NCBI GenBank assembly: GCA_964036295.1
Contig: OZ038466.1
Location: 16,774,001-16,838,000 of the forward strand
Length of the DNA: 64,000 bases
Reading direction: 5' to 3'
Origin: Plumapathes pennacea
Lineage: Eukaryota; Cnidaria; Anthozoa; Antipatharia; Myriopathidae
The position numbers were made by a program, and so were the translations under genes. The number at the start of each line of letters is the position of its first letter. Within the stretch, counting starts at the first letter, position 1. A model generated the notes under the pieces. It was not told where the DNA came from. It did not search any database and saw nothing but the letters and a program-made list of their open reading frames with translations. Below are positions 38,834 through 51,425 of the stretch, piece by piece.

Positions 38834-41800
38834 GTGGAATTAGTAGAATTAGTAGTAGCAGTAGCAGTAATAGTAGTAGTATTATAGTCATCCGTTTTCA
38901 TGGGGTGGTATAGCATTAATGATCACGCGGAGCAAAGTTTCCACCAAATGAACAAAATATGTTGGGCATCGACTATTGCGCTTCCGCCTGCGGATGCAAG
39001 TGCTATAAACATCTCGTCAGATTATCTAAGCAGCGGAAACTAAAAACATGCGAGGTAGATGGAGCGCCTGGATACGAGCTGTTTATTTCTTCGCTTGAGT
39101 ATAGAGCCACAGTATTTATTATTTACCTCCAATCGGGGCAGATCAGCGAGTGGTCGTGAAATTACCGGGTGAAAAGTAATCATGTCTTCCTTCGTGGTGT
39201 CAGAGAGCCCGCAAGGGCTCATGGTGTACACCGTCATCAGATGTTTTGCTCTGCATTATTTAACTCTTTCTGCTATGTTTACATCGTTAGTACGTTCCAG
39301 CCCCTGATCAGCCCCCGATAAGCCCCTGGACATCAGTTTCGTCAGTGATGTCTCTTACTTAATATGTAGGTTTGGTGATTATGTGACTGGCGTGAGTGTT
39401 GTCGGGAGAGATTAACGCGGATTCTGCACAAACTATGTAAGCCAGAGATCTCTCCACGAAACCCATAATTCTTTTTGAGATCACAAAATATAGTTCGTTC
39501 TATAAAAATCTGCATAAATGATCGATCACTGGAAAAGTGAGAATATCTCAACGGACGCAAGATCTGTATATATTTTTTAATATTATAATGGCTTCCCGTT
39601 CCGGTCCATGAGTGCTTTAGTCCCAACATTCAATTATAACTTCAGAAACATTGGACTGAAAAAGGCGGCCGATTATTCATACTTGGTCGGTAATTACTCG
39701 AAAAAGAGCCATCTGCCATCGTGAAATGCAAATTATATTTTTGTTTTGTGGCAATTTCATTGTAGAATTTATATATTCAGAAGTACCAGAGTGTTTTATT
39801 TTATTGAATCGGGTGCAAATGTGCCTTAGCTTGAACAAGTACTCTACGAATAAGATTCAAATTTCGCTTTTTGGAATTGCATATTATTGTTAGAATCGAA
39901 AGCTTTATGAGGGAAAATATAATCCAACAATTCAGTCTTCATAGATTGTGTGTGTGTGTGTGTTTGTGTGTGCTCTGTCAATAAGAATTCAGCCTTCATT
40001 TGTTTTGGCACAGAACCATTGCGACTTGTAAGGACGAGTTGATTTGAGCAATAATACGAAATATAATTCATAATAACGAGAGGCCCTGGGCATAAACTCG
40101 GCACGAGGGCGAGTATTGAGTGCATGATGCGAGTTTACGTTTATATTAACACGGGATAGCAGACTGTCCATCAACAGTAAACAGAAAGCGGGCACGGCTT
40201 GTTAGTAGTTAAGATAACTGGGATAATGATGGAATAAAACCTTTGCAGAAATTCACTGAATACTAAATCGATGAACTCTGCGTGAATTATTAAACATTGT
40301 ACGAATATTGATAAATATTACATTTCCCCAAGACAGTTTGGCATAGATCTATTTTTGACTTGATTGGTTCTTTAACACTATGAAATATGGCCTTCTTGAC
40401 GCAGCGAATACGTCACGGTCTATAAATCTGGCAAGATTCAGGTCTTGGTTTATAGATGAAACTTATCAGTCAAGACAATTCGGTTGCATTTGTTCCTTGC
40501 ATATATAAAAAGATGTAGAACAAAGCCCTTTGAACACAAAAGAACAACCCGTTGTTTTGACTTGTCCCTCTTTTATATGACAATATATCGCCGAATATGT
40601 ACCAGTTGTTGCTCAAGCACTCTTGTCTTTCTAAAAAAAGAAGCTCGAATGGAAGAGAGATGAATCGCTTTTACAAATTTGTTGTTCAAGCCGAGGTGGC
40701 AAGTGTAAGTGATATTACGCAATTAAACAGAATCCATCTTCCATTTGTCTTTGAACTTTACCTTTAGCTTCTCCTATATTTGACTTACGGAAATATCTCG
40801 AAGTTTGTCCTTTGTGTTGTACAACTGGTGCCATACTGAAACCACGTGTTGCAGCGCCGATCATAATTTAACATTACGTATTCTTTTAAATGCTAAAGCG
40901 AGCTTTTCATAATAGATATTGGGCGTATTTCATTTGAAAGTCCGTAAAAACGTACTACGTTACGTTCGAAGGCGTTAATTAATAAGTCTCTCTTGTTTCT
41001 GATCTAAACACGACAAAATGTTCTCTTTTTCTTTTTAGCACACAGCTGAAACGAAAGCAACGTTTGAATATAATTATATCGCTGGTTTCGAACGTGAGGA
41101 TAAAGGTGAAAATGCATACGAACATTGTCCTGAAGTATAATATCGTGAATTAGGTCCGTGGTGTCAGGTAATTGGAGGTGTTTGCAATTCGTGGACCTTT
41201 GGTAACAATAGCCGAGGCGGCAGCTCGGCACCAATTCACTTCCTCTCGTATAAGAGTATCATCATATATTAATGACTCTGCTTTTGTTTCAAATATTAGT
41301 AAGAGGAAAAATTAAAGGGGGATGAAACGAGCCTCTCGAAATAATATTTTTCGCGTGGATTAGGCTTTTTGTCAAATGGAAGCATTCTTATTCCTAAGTT
41401 TTCAAAGCACAGTCCTTCATAAATGAAAGAAGAAAAAAAAAAAAAAAAAAAAAAGGATAACATTAAACACATATGTCACTGACAGATATTTTATTCTTAA
41501 TTCTTCATTCGTGCTCTTAACATATTTATGTTTTGCCACAATTTTCGACGCTTCTCAGAGCGTTACCTGTGTATCGTATAAAATAATGCATTGGAAATTT
41601 CATAAAATTTATGGAAAGGGAAAGGACGGCATCATTTATAGTTTTGAAATTCAACAAATTGAAACCTTGGTGAACGGCTGTCTACAAGAGAAAATTTCCA
41701 TAATTTGGAACCGGCGGGAGCGGATAAGATGAAACGACTTTTTTATGTCTCTTCGCCGAAGGCAACTCAGTAAATCCGCCGTACCGAGGAAAAAAAGCAT

Positions 41801-42384
41801 AGCTTTTAAATTAAGAATTTACTTTGAAAAAAAAAAAAAAAAAAAAACTAAATATATAATCATAATCCTTAGGATCATTTTGTTTGACAGTCAAGACGTC
41901 TTCTGTACATGTTTAATTAATATCGGTTTAAGAGTCGAACTATCAGCGCGCGTGCAGCACTAAGCAATTTTGCGATTTCTTGTACTTAAATAATTCTTTA
42001 TAACTTTTGAGGCTTTCGCATAAACATGTTGTCATCTATACGATTGTACTTTCAAGTGAGTTGACAGAAAAGCCTGATTATCAGCGATTGGGTATCAAAG
42101 CTATAAGCTCTATAAAAATTATCTAAAAACCTCAATAAAGACGTGTGCTGCAGCGCCTAAAAACGACGTTAATTCTTAAATAAGCGACGTCGTTTTATCA
42201 TTTCTAGTAAGGCTGTTGGACAGTTACTTGTGTCAGCTCAACAGTCGGCATCCTTCTGGCAATTTTCCGCCGTCAGATTTGTCACCCTCGCAATACTTTG
42301 GAGGCGATATAATGATTGTGCTGCGTACAGAGACTCTTAAAATCCGGTGTTCATTTGTGAATAGTAGAAGGGCTGTCTTGTGTG

Positions 42385-43029
42385 CTACTCCTGCTGCTGT
42401 TTCGTGGCATTTTTGTTTTTTGGACAGTACTTTATGGTGTGAGACTGATCGCCCGAAGCTTTACACAGCGGACATGTGTAGGCGCGAAGAATAGGGCATG
42501 TTGTACAACCTTCAGCATCCTTCAACACATGGCTGGAGTACACCTTCTTGCTCTCGCCGTTATTCCTACAAAACACACACACGTTCGCATTTCGGTTTCT
42601 CTTGTTCTCTCGATTTCTGCGACTTCGGCTTGAGTTTTCTACCGGCATCTCGTTGCGTTTTGCCGCCGCGCGTGGAGGAGCCCCGGATCCGGGAGCTTTG
42701 TAGGCCAGACTCTCTAGACTGATATCTCCGTCCGAGTTCCCACTGGAGCTGGAGCTTGAGTAGGAACGCTCTGATCCAACGCTATCGCCACGGGCTCGTC
42801 TGGTGTACGTGAAGTCGTACAAGACATCGTCGAAAGCGTCGCCCGCCATACCGTCGCAGAATCGCGTGTTTTGGACCAAATTAATGAGTCCGAAATAATC
42901 ACGAAACAGTCTGAATTCGCTCTTTTCGTCCAAGCCAGCCTTCAGATCCACCGTGCTGCCCGGGCAGAGCTTGCCTTGGCTTGTGAAGATGTCTCCGGTA
43001 TAGAACACACTCAACATTTCGTCTCCCAT
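42385..43029 (-). CDS. nanos: Nanos-type RNA-binding zinc-finger protein
   Basis: An intronless minus-strand ORF of 214 residues starts at the ATG at 43029. Residues 151-202 form the paired Nanos zinc finger with exact spacing: C151-x2-C154-x12-H167-x10-C178 and C186-x2-C189-x7-H197-x4-C202, including CVFCRNN and HVLKDAEGC. Nanos proteins act with Pumilio and the CCR4-NOT deadenylase to silence mRNAs in germline and stem cells (family knowledge). Residues about 38-54 ([17 protein letters not shown]) resemble the NOT1-interacting motif of animal Nanos. A Ser-rich linker (about 89-99) and a basic stretch ([13 protein letters not shown]) precede the finger. TATATAA lies about 80 bp upstream of the start. 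Cnidarians often carry two nanos genes; I cannot tell which this is. It sits alone on its strand between Tctex1 copies B and C. Confidence 0.95.
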   Translation of the reverse strand: MGDEMLSVFYTGDIFTSQGKLCPGSTVDLKAGLDEKSEFRLFRDYFGLINLVQNTRFCDGMAGDAFDDVLYDFTYTRRARGDSVGSERSYSSSSSSGNSDGDISLESLAYKAPGSGAPPRAAAKRNEMPVENSSRSRRNRENKRNRNANVCVFCRNNGESKKVYSSHVLKDAEGCTTCPILRAYTCPLCKASGDQSHTIKYCPKNKNATKQQQE

Positions 43030-43105
43030 TTGAACGGCTTACCTTGAGCAGTAGTTTTTCCAGATCACGCAAAATGGAGCTGGGGCATGGACTCAATCAG
43101 ACCGA

Positions 43106-43113
43106 TTATATAA
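43106..43113 (-). promoter_or_regulatory. Candidate TATA box of nanos
   Basis: TTATATAA on this strand reads the same on the minus strand and lies 77-84 bp upstream of the nanos ATG, a spacing that would leave a 5' UTR of about 50 bp. No transcript start is known. Confidence 0.4.
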
Positions 43114-46100
43114 GTGATCTGAGTTGGCACAGTTTCGCTACAAACAATAATCTTTAGGCACCTCGACCAAGCAGCTATCAGAGCCCGTATGCGTGCAAAC
43201 GCAATTATAATCTCTTTCTGAGGCGAGCAGCTGGTCCGGTGTCTTTCAACTGTTAGTTTGTCAATAAGATGCGTTCTCAATGCCATTCAAAAAGACATTG
43301 AAATTACTCTTAGCTCGTGCGTGAAACATGTGGCTCCATTGTTCTCCTTGAAGATAATTATCGACTTCGGCCAATCACAAGCGGGCTGCAAATTCCCGGC
43401 AGCGTGCCTCTCAGTGTGCTTTTTTTGGGAGTCATTTGCCAATAGCACTGTCAATTTGCAGCGTTATCATTGGTGCTTGTGTTAACGCTGTCAAAAAGAA
43501 CTGCGATTTTATCGGTAATTGTTTTCAAAAATGTTCTAAAGTACCATTATGGATTCATTTTGCGAAACAAAATGTATAAGTTGAGGCGCTTTCGGCAGGA
43601 AACGGGGTTGTTAAACTAGTCTGTGAAATTAAACACGTTTCTAGGTCGTTCTGGTCGAGGGTATTGGCTGAGTAGAAGATGCATAATAAAGACAAGAAAA
43701 GAGTTCTTCAATTTATTCATCATCAACATCAGGCCTTCGAGTGAACCGAAAGCGAGCTGTCGTATTTTTTTTTAAATTACACACTTATTTATAGCAAAAA
43801 AGCAGATTGTCACTTAGCACAGCGTATCAACTTGCACCAAGATGAATTACCATTTCACTGAACTAAGGGAGGCATTGCCAGGATATTCATTACGAAGTGC
43901 ATTTGGTACGCACAACGTGCCCGCTCTATCTTTCTAATTCCACTAAGTGAATGCAAGTGTTTTAGAGACTTACTTAGAGTCGAGATTCGAGAAATAAACA
44001 CTCTGTATGTAGACAGGTGCTGTGTATGCTAATTAGCTGTCAAGGCTCTACTTATCTTTCACTTCTAACTCATTGAATTCCATGCTGCTTAACCCGGTTG
44101 CATTGCGACTCCAAAAAAAACATCACAAAATAGAACCAAGGAACAATTTTTTGCCTCTTTAGAAGCATATTTCTGATGTGTTATTAAATATGAAGTGTTG
44201 GTAGCGGTAATTTTGCGGCTGTTAAGCAAACGAGACCTTTTCCCATTATTTTTTGTTATTAAAGAATGATATATTATTCATAAACGCAGTGTCCCATTTC
44301 ACAAGGATAAGCCAAAAGGATAATTGTTGTTTGGACTGGATGTATGCATATCGTGCTGTCGTATGGCATTCTGCGTCAAAACAAACAACAAAATGGTTGG
44401 TTTTAAAAGCTTCTCTTAGAGACTTCCAGATTCCTTTTCAAGTAAAAGAAATCACATTCAGATTTAATTAAACACCGCTAAAGCAAACGTGAATCGAATT
44501 AGTAGTTTCCACATTGCCACGAATGTTTGAGTCGACCGCAAAGTTGTTTAATGTGTCCGAATTGGCGTGTTCTCTTTAAACTTCAATTGCCGTTGCGTTT
44601 ATTCTCGTCTGAAAGTTGAGAAAGAAAAATTGAAGAAAATAGGCAGTTCTCAAAGGTGTACAATGTTCAGGTTTTGTCTGGCTTGGCTTTTGTAGGGGCG
44701 ATGGACTATTCACGCGCAGTGAAGAAAATCGAAAACTATTTTAACGACATTCGAGAGCACATGTTCGCCTGCGGGTGGACTCACTGTTAAAACAAAGTGA
44801 AGCATTTTATTTTTTTTATACGAACGGGTTTAGAGCTAGAACAAAGACCAGGCTTACACGCACATTGCTAAAAGCTAAAAAATTTAAAAGAAGGATTTCT
44901 TTTCAATGTATTAACAAGCAGGGTTCTTCTCTATGCTGCAAATGAACCGGTCTTTGGGTCGGATTGAACCTCCCGCGTGGAAGTAATTGCGGATGTTTTT
45001 CGTAAATTAATGCAGCCGAGTCAGCCATACATCCCGTCGAGTACATGTTAGACTGCTTTCAAGCTGTGAGCACTGTGACTTCAGATTCCCAGCGAAAGCT
45101 CAACCACAGTTAACATCATGCTATATCATAATATAAAATAGAATAAAGCCACACCTTATACATATAAGAAAAGCAACACTATGCTTTATCTGATGTGGAT
45201 TTGTTGAAAATGATTATCTGTGAAATATCGCCAGCGGAAGTGCGAACAAGGCATATTTGCTATTGATAACAGCTGAGCCTCTTCAGTGGATTCTGAATTT
45301 TAGTATTTAGTGTTTTTTCTCTTCTCGTGTGTCTCCCGACTCTCTCTGCTCTTCTGTATCTGTTGGTTTAATGCCCTAACGGATGAAAATCACTAAAATC
45401 CACTAAGCCGGAAAAACACTCAGCCATACGTGGGGAGAATTTGTACCTTGACAGCTATCAGCACTGTATACACACCGCTCTACATTAATCCTCGATCATA
45501 TACATATTCCGTATCGCTGTAATGTAGGGCATTGTTGGGAAAAATTGTAGTCCGACAAAGAACACAGGCTAAAACTGAAATCGCCAGATAGAATTAATTT
45601 AGCCGACTTTGCTTGAAAGGTATCACCACACGTGACTATGTTGCATCGTGTACGATTAGGTTTTTCTTCAGTTTAGTTCCGGAGCAAGGAGCGGACAACG
45701 CAACAGCATTTGCTTAACATTACGGATCAGCATTAAAAACGCTCAACAAAATATCGACAATTTGTTAAATTGTTGACCCATCCACAGAACTCACTGGTTC
45801 TATCTCAAGAGAGCGGAACGGCTAATTTGACGGTTGGTGGTGTATTTTTGTACCACATTGCCTCTCAAAGATCGAACATACATATAGATCAAGATGGTAT
45901 TAGAACTGCAGCTGTATGATTTAGTTTTGTCTCTCGGTTTACGCAGAAAAACTGACATGCGACGATGAACACAGCGGTTATACAGGGCAATCATATCCTC
46001 ACCACCCGAACATAAAACGACTCAATAGAAGATGAACCATATAGTCCTGTTGTTTTGTTGGGCTTTATTTTAGCTATAAAGTTTTGATTCTTTATTAGAG

Positions 46101-47846
46101 TAAACGCGCCTGGTCTTGCTGTAATGATATCGAATGGTTATGAATTATTCAAGAACTTTTTCCGAACATATGCTTCTAGCTTATTCTTGTTCCCTTTGAT
46201 GGCTTGTAGTTTTCTAAAGAAATTACCACAATTACCATATTGTTGACATCAATTATTGATATAAGAACGAGAGGACAAAAAACCTTTCTCGAAAAGAATC
46301 GCAAGAGTCGATTCGAAGGAGAATCATTGAGGGAGACGGCAGAATGTCAGATTTATATGAATCGCCCTAGGCAAAAAATATTTCGAACAACGACTGTAAC
46401 ATTACTGTGCAGGTCGACGTTTTTGGTGGCTGACGCTGAAAGAGAGATGGGCTAATAATGAATGTTGGGAAACAAAAGACCTTTGCATAGAACAAGGCAA
46501 GCACAAAAAGAAGCTGTTTTGTTTCAAATTTTAGTATTTCGTGTACATTATTCAGGAGGGGAGTAGTGCTTATTCACTTACTTTTGCCACTCAGATACTC
46601 AATCTTAGTTTAGAAGGCTTTGAATGTAAACTACAGCTCATTATCATGGATGAACTGCGTTTTAGTTGTATTTGCTAAGAATTAAACGGATTTTAACGTT
46701 TCAAATATGATAAGAAGTGAAAGTATGAACACATCTTTCTTTAAGCGTCTTGTTTTGTGCAGAATAAGACAATTATAAGTAGAATTTCCGCAAAAAATTG
46801 AATCAGTCAAAGTCAGTTTTCTGGAGCAAGACTACACTTCCCAGAATCTGCGGAGCTTATGTTCACAGCAAGGCTTTGCATTTAGTAAGTTCGATTCGAT
46901 TTCTTTTGTTAACAATTTTATCTGGCGGGCGGCGACGGAAGTATGGAAACAAAGGTTTCCCATGTGAGAAAAAGGAGTCGACCATATGGAGTTGTCGCCT
47001 GTAAGTTTATGTCGCTAATACGCATGTACATCTACCGGGTAAATAGAGAGAATACAAACATCAACTAAACTTTGAATGGCAATATGTTAATGTATTATCG
47101 CCGGTATACGCTGCTAATACCCAAAGAACAGCAGCATAAAAGGTCTTTCAGTCTGATGTTTGACAATTTCATTTTCTTAAGTTTTTGCTTTAATGGCGTT
47201 CGCAACAGTACATCTATCAATCAGCAAAGCTAATTAGTTTTACGCATCTTGGCACTTTCACATTCAAGCTGGTTTATATGAGGCATTTGTATATAATCAA
47301 CCGGCACTGTTTAATTAAGGAACCTCTGAAATTATGTGCTTTGCTTTGCGTTGTTTGAGTAAATAGGTATTTTATCTTCTTCCGCCCAAACGCCTGGCCT
47401 GTCATTGTAAAACTTAGAAAAAGAGTCGTAATGTCAAGGTTCTCTCAACAAAGTCATTTGCCGGCGAGGAAAGGAATTATACGGAAAGGCAGACTGATGG
47501 ACATGACAAAAGCGACGAGAACAGATTGTAAATAGATGACTAGTACAATATTTCTTGGTTTGAACTTCGAGCCTTTGAGTTATAATTGTTTTAGTATATA
47601 CTACCCAAGTAGCTATTTTATTTTCTGACAAAAATGCAAAAAAATTGGGTTCGCGCGCGAGACTGCTGCCGGTATAGTATTTGCGCGAAAAGCACTAATC
47701 ACTTGTGTGTTTATACTAAAGGTTGATTTTAAAGATAATAGTATTTGTGGTTAGGGGCATGTTAAGATAATACAGGATTAACAAAATTCATTCACCTCTT
47801 GGTCAAGAAACTGAAGGGTTTTTGATAAACAATAACAACAACTTTA

Positions 47847-47847
<1 letters not shown>

Positions 47848-47895
<48 letters not shown>
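47848..47895 (+). repeat. (TAA)n microsatellite, about 16 units
   Basis: Uninterrupted TAA repeats in AT-rich intergenic sequence. Confidence 0.95.
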
Positions 47896-47896
<1 letters not shown>

Positions 47897-48702
47897 TTTA
47901 TTTGCTTTATAAATGTCAACTGAATAGCTGTTCTAGTAGAGAAGATATCAGTAGAAATTTATTGTAAGTGTAACCTTGTTTTAAATATGGCAGAAAAGTT
48001 TATATATAGATATCTTCCAAGATTAGCGTAATCCAGATTTGAACTGGGTCCAGTGAGACAACCTTATAGTACAATTACTCAGTAAAGAATTTGCCATTTT
48101 GGATTATTTCTTGATGCTTCGCATACTAATCTTTTTTTCTGATCAAATAGTTTCTTTGTAAGTCACTTGTGTTTAATAAAGTACTGGAAGACCCCAATAA
48201 GGACGCTGTGAATTTCCCAAGGGGTACTAGATTTGTAGTGATTTGTAATTTGATATCCCTCATGTATTTAGCCTAAAACAGTGTATGACCACCCATCTTC
48301 ATTGGAGTGATAATTTGTACCCGTCTGTAGAAGAGATATAAAGTCTTATGGAGTTCTATAACTCAGCCTTGGTTATTGTGCCAACGTTTTCAAATTATGT
48401 TTGGAAGTGTGAAACCCAAGGTCACGTGAACCATCTCCATGGTAAGAAGAGCATAAATATGAGGGCTTAATTTAATACAAAAACGTGTCCAGCAGTGTTA
48501 CAACCATAGTGTTAATTACAGAGAAGATAAAGCCACAGTGTTTATATCAGTCGAGGTCGCAATTTAGACCCGAGCGTCAACATGCTTGAGAACTTGCATT
48601 TTTTATGAGTAGCATAGCAGTAAAGCTCACATACCCTTTCACTGACTTTTTCTTTGGACGCTCGGAGAATGGAGCCTAAAGATTATCGCTGCACGAATCC
48701 CA

Positions 48703-48828
48703 GTTTAAAATGAATTCAGGGATTAGCACTATGGGTGAGCTTACTTGCGACTGTCGAAAATTTCACGTTTTTCGACTCCAGTTGCAAGTAAGCTCACCCT
48801 GGGTGCTAATCCCGGATTCATTTTAAAC
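48703..48828. repeat. Foldback element, arms about 55 bp
   Basis: The left arm from GTTTAAAATGAATTCAGGGA to GCTTACTTGCGACTGTCGA is the near reverse complement of the right arm from TCGACTCCAGTTGCAAGTAA to TCATTTTAAAC, with a short loop AAATTTCACGTTTT between them. Confidence 0.85.
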
Positions 48829-49977
48829 ATTTTGTCCTTGGCTTGACTTGTCTCGAGCTTGTTTGGTGTGGCCGAACGATTAAAAACTTGGTTCGAGTTG
48901 CCTAAAAAATCGAGCTCGATCAAATTTGAGCCAACTCGAGCCAACTTATGCCAACTTGGTGGCCAAACGGTGGCCAACTAGAGCCAAGTCGCAAAGTTGG
49001 CATGAGCTGGCAGTACCGTTTGGCCAGGGCTTTGGGATGAAGAATTTTCTACAGTTTCGTTGTGTTTTTAATACTGTAGCTGATCCAGAATTAACCAAGT
49101 TCTTTCTCTTAACTTATTGGAGAATTTTGACCAAAAAAACAATTTAGATTAAGGTACCCAGGGGATACATGTGTCTACTAATGTTAGTTTGCACGTGTGA
49201 ATATGTTTGGCCCAATTTCCCCTGTATCGCGTTACAAGTTCAAATGTGAATCGTATTAAAAGAGCACCAGTGGCTAAAATCATTCCTCTCGTCACGTAAC
49301 GAGTGGGTCGCCGACGAAAACAAATAAGCGGTGTGACTGATAAAAACGATAACACATCAACACAAAATGATAACTGATAACTGACATACGTACCAGCGCT
49401 TTGCAGCGAATATGAAGTGTTGTTTTACGCAGGGTTTATCACAGGAAAATAGGGCGATGATTCCTTCAATACCTTATTCATTACCGGCTCAGAATACTGA
49501 GTAACCTGTCGTTAGAGCGGCTTGGGCATACATATTTCCAAGCTATATGCTGACTGGCAAATTTGAAGACATAGTAACTGAATTGAAGTGTCACCATCTT
49601 TGCTCTCCTCCACTGTTCGTCGGCAGTCGTCGGCAAATATTTCGGCCACTGGTGAATGAAAGTATGGTCGACAACCGTCGGCACTGTAGTCGTGTGTTCT
49701 GAGTTCTTCACGAAAAACTATTGCCTTTCACTGGCTCCAAATGAGCAACTGTTCATCGATTACACAACTATAAACTTTTATAGATGTGCTGAACATTGCC
49801 TCACTGCACAAAATTTGGACTCAGCGTAAATACCTTTTTTCCAAATGAAACGCCTCATTTTCAGGTCACGTAACATTGCTTAGTGCAAGCTAGTTATGCC
49901 GTCATTCAGAACTTTGGCTAACGTTTGAACTTTATTCCTTCATGGCAAATGGTTTGAACCCAGGAGTGTGAACAGTG

Positions 49978-50032
49978 CGTTGGTTGTGATCGTCCGGAGA
50001 CTACTCACTAACCCGGACGATCACAACCAACG
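49978..50032. repeat. Perfect 20-bp inverted repeat
   Basis: CGTTGGTTGTGATCGTCCGG (49978-49997) and its exact reverse complement (50013-50032) are separated by a 15-bp spacer. This may be a small foldback element. Confidence 0.85.
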
Positions 50033-50702
50033 TATTGTACTCCTTCATTATGAACTAACAGGGTCTATCGCCGTTTGGCGTTTATCACCCCCAATTGTCA
50101 ATACAATCCAAGAAATTGAAAGGTCCATGTCCGGTTAAAAAGTCAACTGATTCAATATTTTACTATTAAAAAAAAAGTGTCATGTATTTGTGTTACTCGC
50201 GGAAACACACAATGTCAGAGTTTAAATTCCCAAAGGAGTTTTCTTTGAGGCTGCTTTTTCTTCAACAAAAAAAGAATCATGTGATTATCTTGCTTGACTA
50301 TCACTATGGAAACTGGTATTAACTATGACCCTGATCCTCCCACAACTGTTTGGCTCTTGTTTCTTTTGTTCATAAGAATGCTGCGCCGGATCAATAGATG
50401 GTCAGGCTGGGATTAGATGAGTCTATTCATTCATCAAAAATAACAAATATCAATTCTATTTAGGGAGAACTGGGGTGTCACCAAAACAAACGCTGTCAAG
50501 GCTTCCGCAACCTTGAGAGAGCAGACAACTGAGCACTGCGTTGCAGTCGGAGCCGCTTTTAATTCACTGTGCGCTTGCCATATTTCTCATCGTTAAAAAT
50601 CGTCGCGAACACTGTTCTCATCCTTGGACGAGAAAGGAATTCATTGCACAGGTAAATTTATTGCTTCCGCTTTCTACGCTGCAGAGATAACTGGCAGTTT
50701 AA

Positions 50703-51425
50703 ATGGAGTCAACAGGAGACTTGCATGTACGCCCTTCGCTTCATCAACTGTCAAAGTCAAGCGAGGAAGCGCATTTCTCGATTAAAGCCATTCCATCAGC
50801 CAAGATGATTGCAAAAAGACGAAGGAACTCGTTATTTATTCCAAAGAGAAACAACGACGACATTGGCACCTCCGTCTTGGCCCACGCTGATTTCCCACAG
50901 GCAAGAGCAAAGTCGCTGTCGTCCTTTAACAAGACGCAGAGAGAGCCAGGTTTTGACAAAGAATCTGCGCACAAGATAATGGAAGCTGTCATGAGCCAGG
51001 AGCTGGCGTACAAGACGTACGATGCTAAAGAGTCCCCAAGTCTCTCTCAGGTGATCGTCGACGAGATTCGAAGCCGGTTGTCGTCTGTATTTAACTTGAC
51101 CGGATATAAACTTCTCTGCACCTGTCACATCACAAGGCGTGCTAAAAACTCCATGCACATGGAGAGCGGCTGTGCTTGGGATGAGACGAGAAACTCGATC
51201 TCGAAGGACTGTTTTGTCGATTGCGTTTTCAAAAACACGGATGTTGTAGCGATCAGTTCGGTGTACTGCGTTTACTGCAAAAAAGTGACTCAACCTTCTC
51301 CCGAAGCTACGTCTCCGCCCAGACCCAGAAGATGCACTATCGCAGAACCACCGCGGCGAGAGGAACTGGAAGAGAAATGGTTTGACACACTGTGTACAAG
51401 GAGGCGTGCGTTCACGGACGAATGA
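50703..51425 (+). CDS. Tctex1-domain dynein light chain, GCAWDET class (copy C)
   Basis: A single exon of 240 residues from the ATG at 50703. The N-terminus (about 1-80) has AKRRRNSLFIPKRN and then LAHADFPQARAKSLSSF. The same SLF...HADFP arrangement occurs in copy D and in truncated copy G. The Tctex1 domain (about 82-198) has GYKLLCTCHITRRAKNS, then ESGCAWDETRNSISKD and CVFKNTDVVAISSVYCVY. It lacks the usual stop there and continues about 40 residues as a Pro/Arg/Glu-rich tail (SPPRPRRCTIAEPPRREELE), longer than typical light chains. AATAAA at 51784-51789 may be the poly(A) signal. An antisense frame of 232 codons is a shadow. Function as a dynein or ciliary adaptor is inferred from the family. 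Confidence 0.85.
   Translation: MESTGDLHVRPSLHQLSKSSEEAHFSIKAIPSAKMIAKRRRNSLFIPKRNNDDIGTSVLAHADFPQARAKSLSSFNKTQREPGFDKESAHKIMEAVMSQELAYKTYDAKESPSLSQVIVDEIRSRLSSVFNLTGYKLLCTCHITRRAKNSMHMESGCAWDETRNSISKDCFVDCVFKNTDVVAISSVYCVYCKKVTQPSPEATSPPRPRRCTIAEPPRREELEEKWFDTLCTRRRAFTDE

Larger units (their letters stand above)
36577..42384. other. Gap between Tctex1 copy B and nanos
   Basis: Apart from the basic ORF at 36926-37330 I support no gene. A short GTCCG-type MITE fragment lies at about 38411-38475, an ATT microsatellite at 38765-38833, and long A runs near 41429-41454 and 41828-41846. The rest is AT-rich sequence with no recognised content. The nanos 3' UTR must lie at the right edge. Confidence 0.5.
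43030..50702. other. 7.7-kb gap between nanos and Tctex1 copy C
   Basis: No supported gene. It contains the candidate nanos TATA box, an AAT microsatellite at 47848-47895, a foldback at 48703-48828 and a short perfect hairpin at 49978-50032. The small ORFs (44253, 46240, 46798, 47434) have no recognisable composition or motif. The left half could hold nanos regulatory sequence; I cannot identify elements. Confidence 0.5.

Noticed and set aside
38599..38916. Poly-Ile and poly-Asn ORFs
   Set aside because: Produced by the TTA microsatellite read on both strands.
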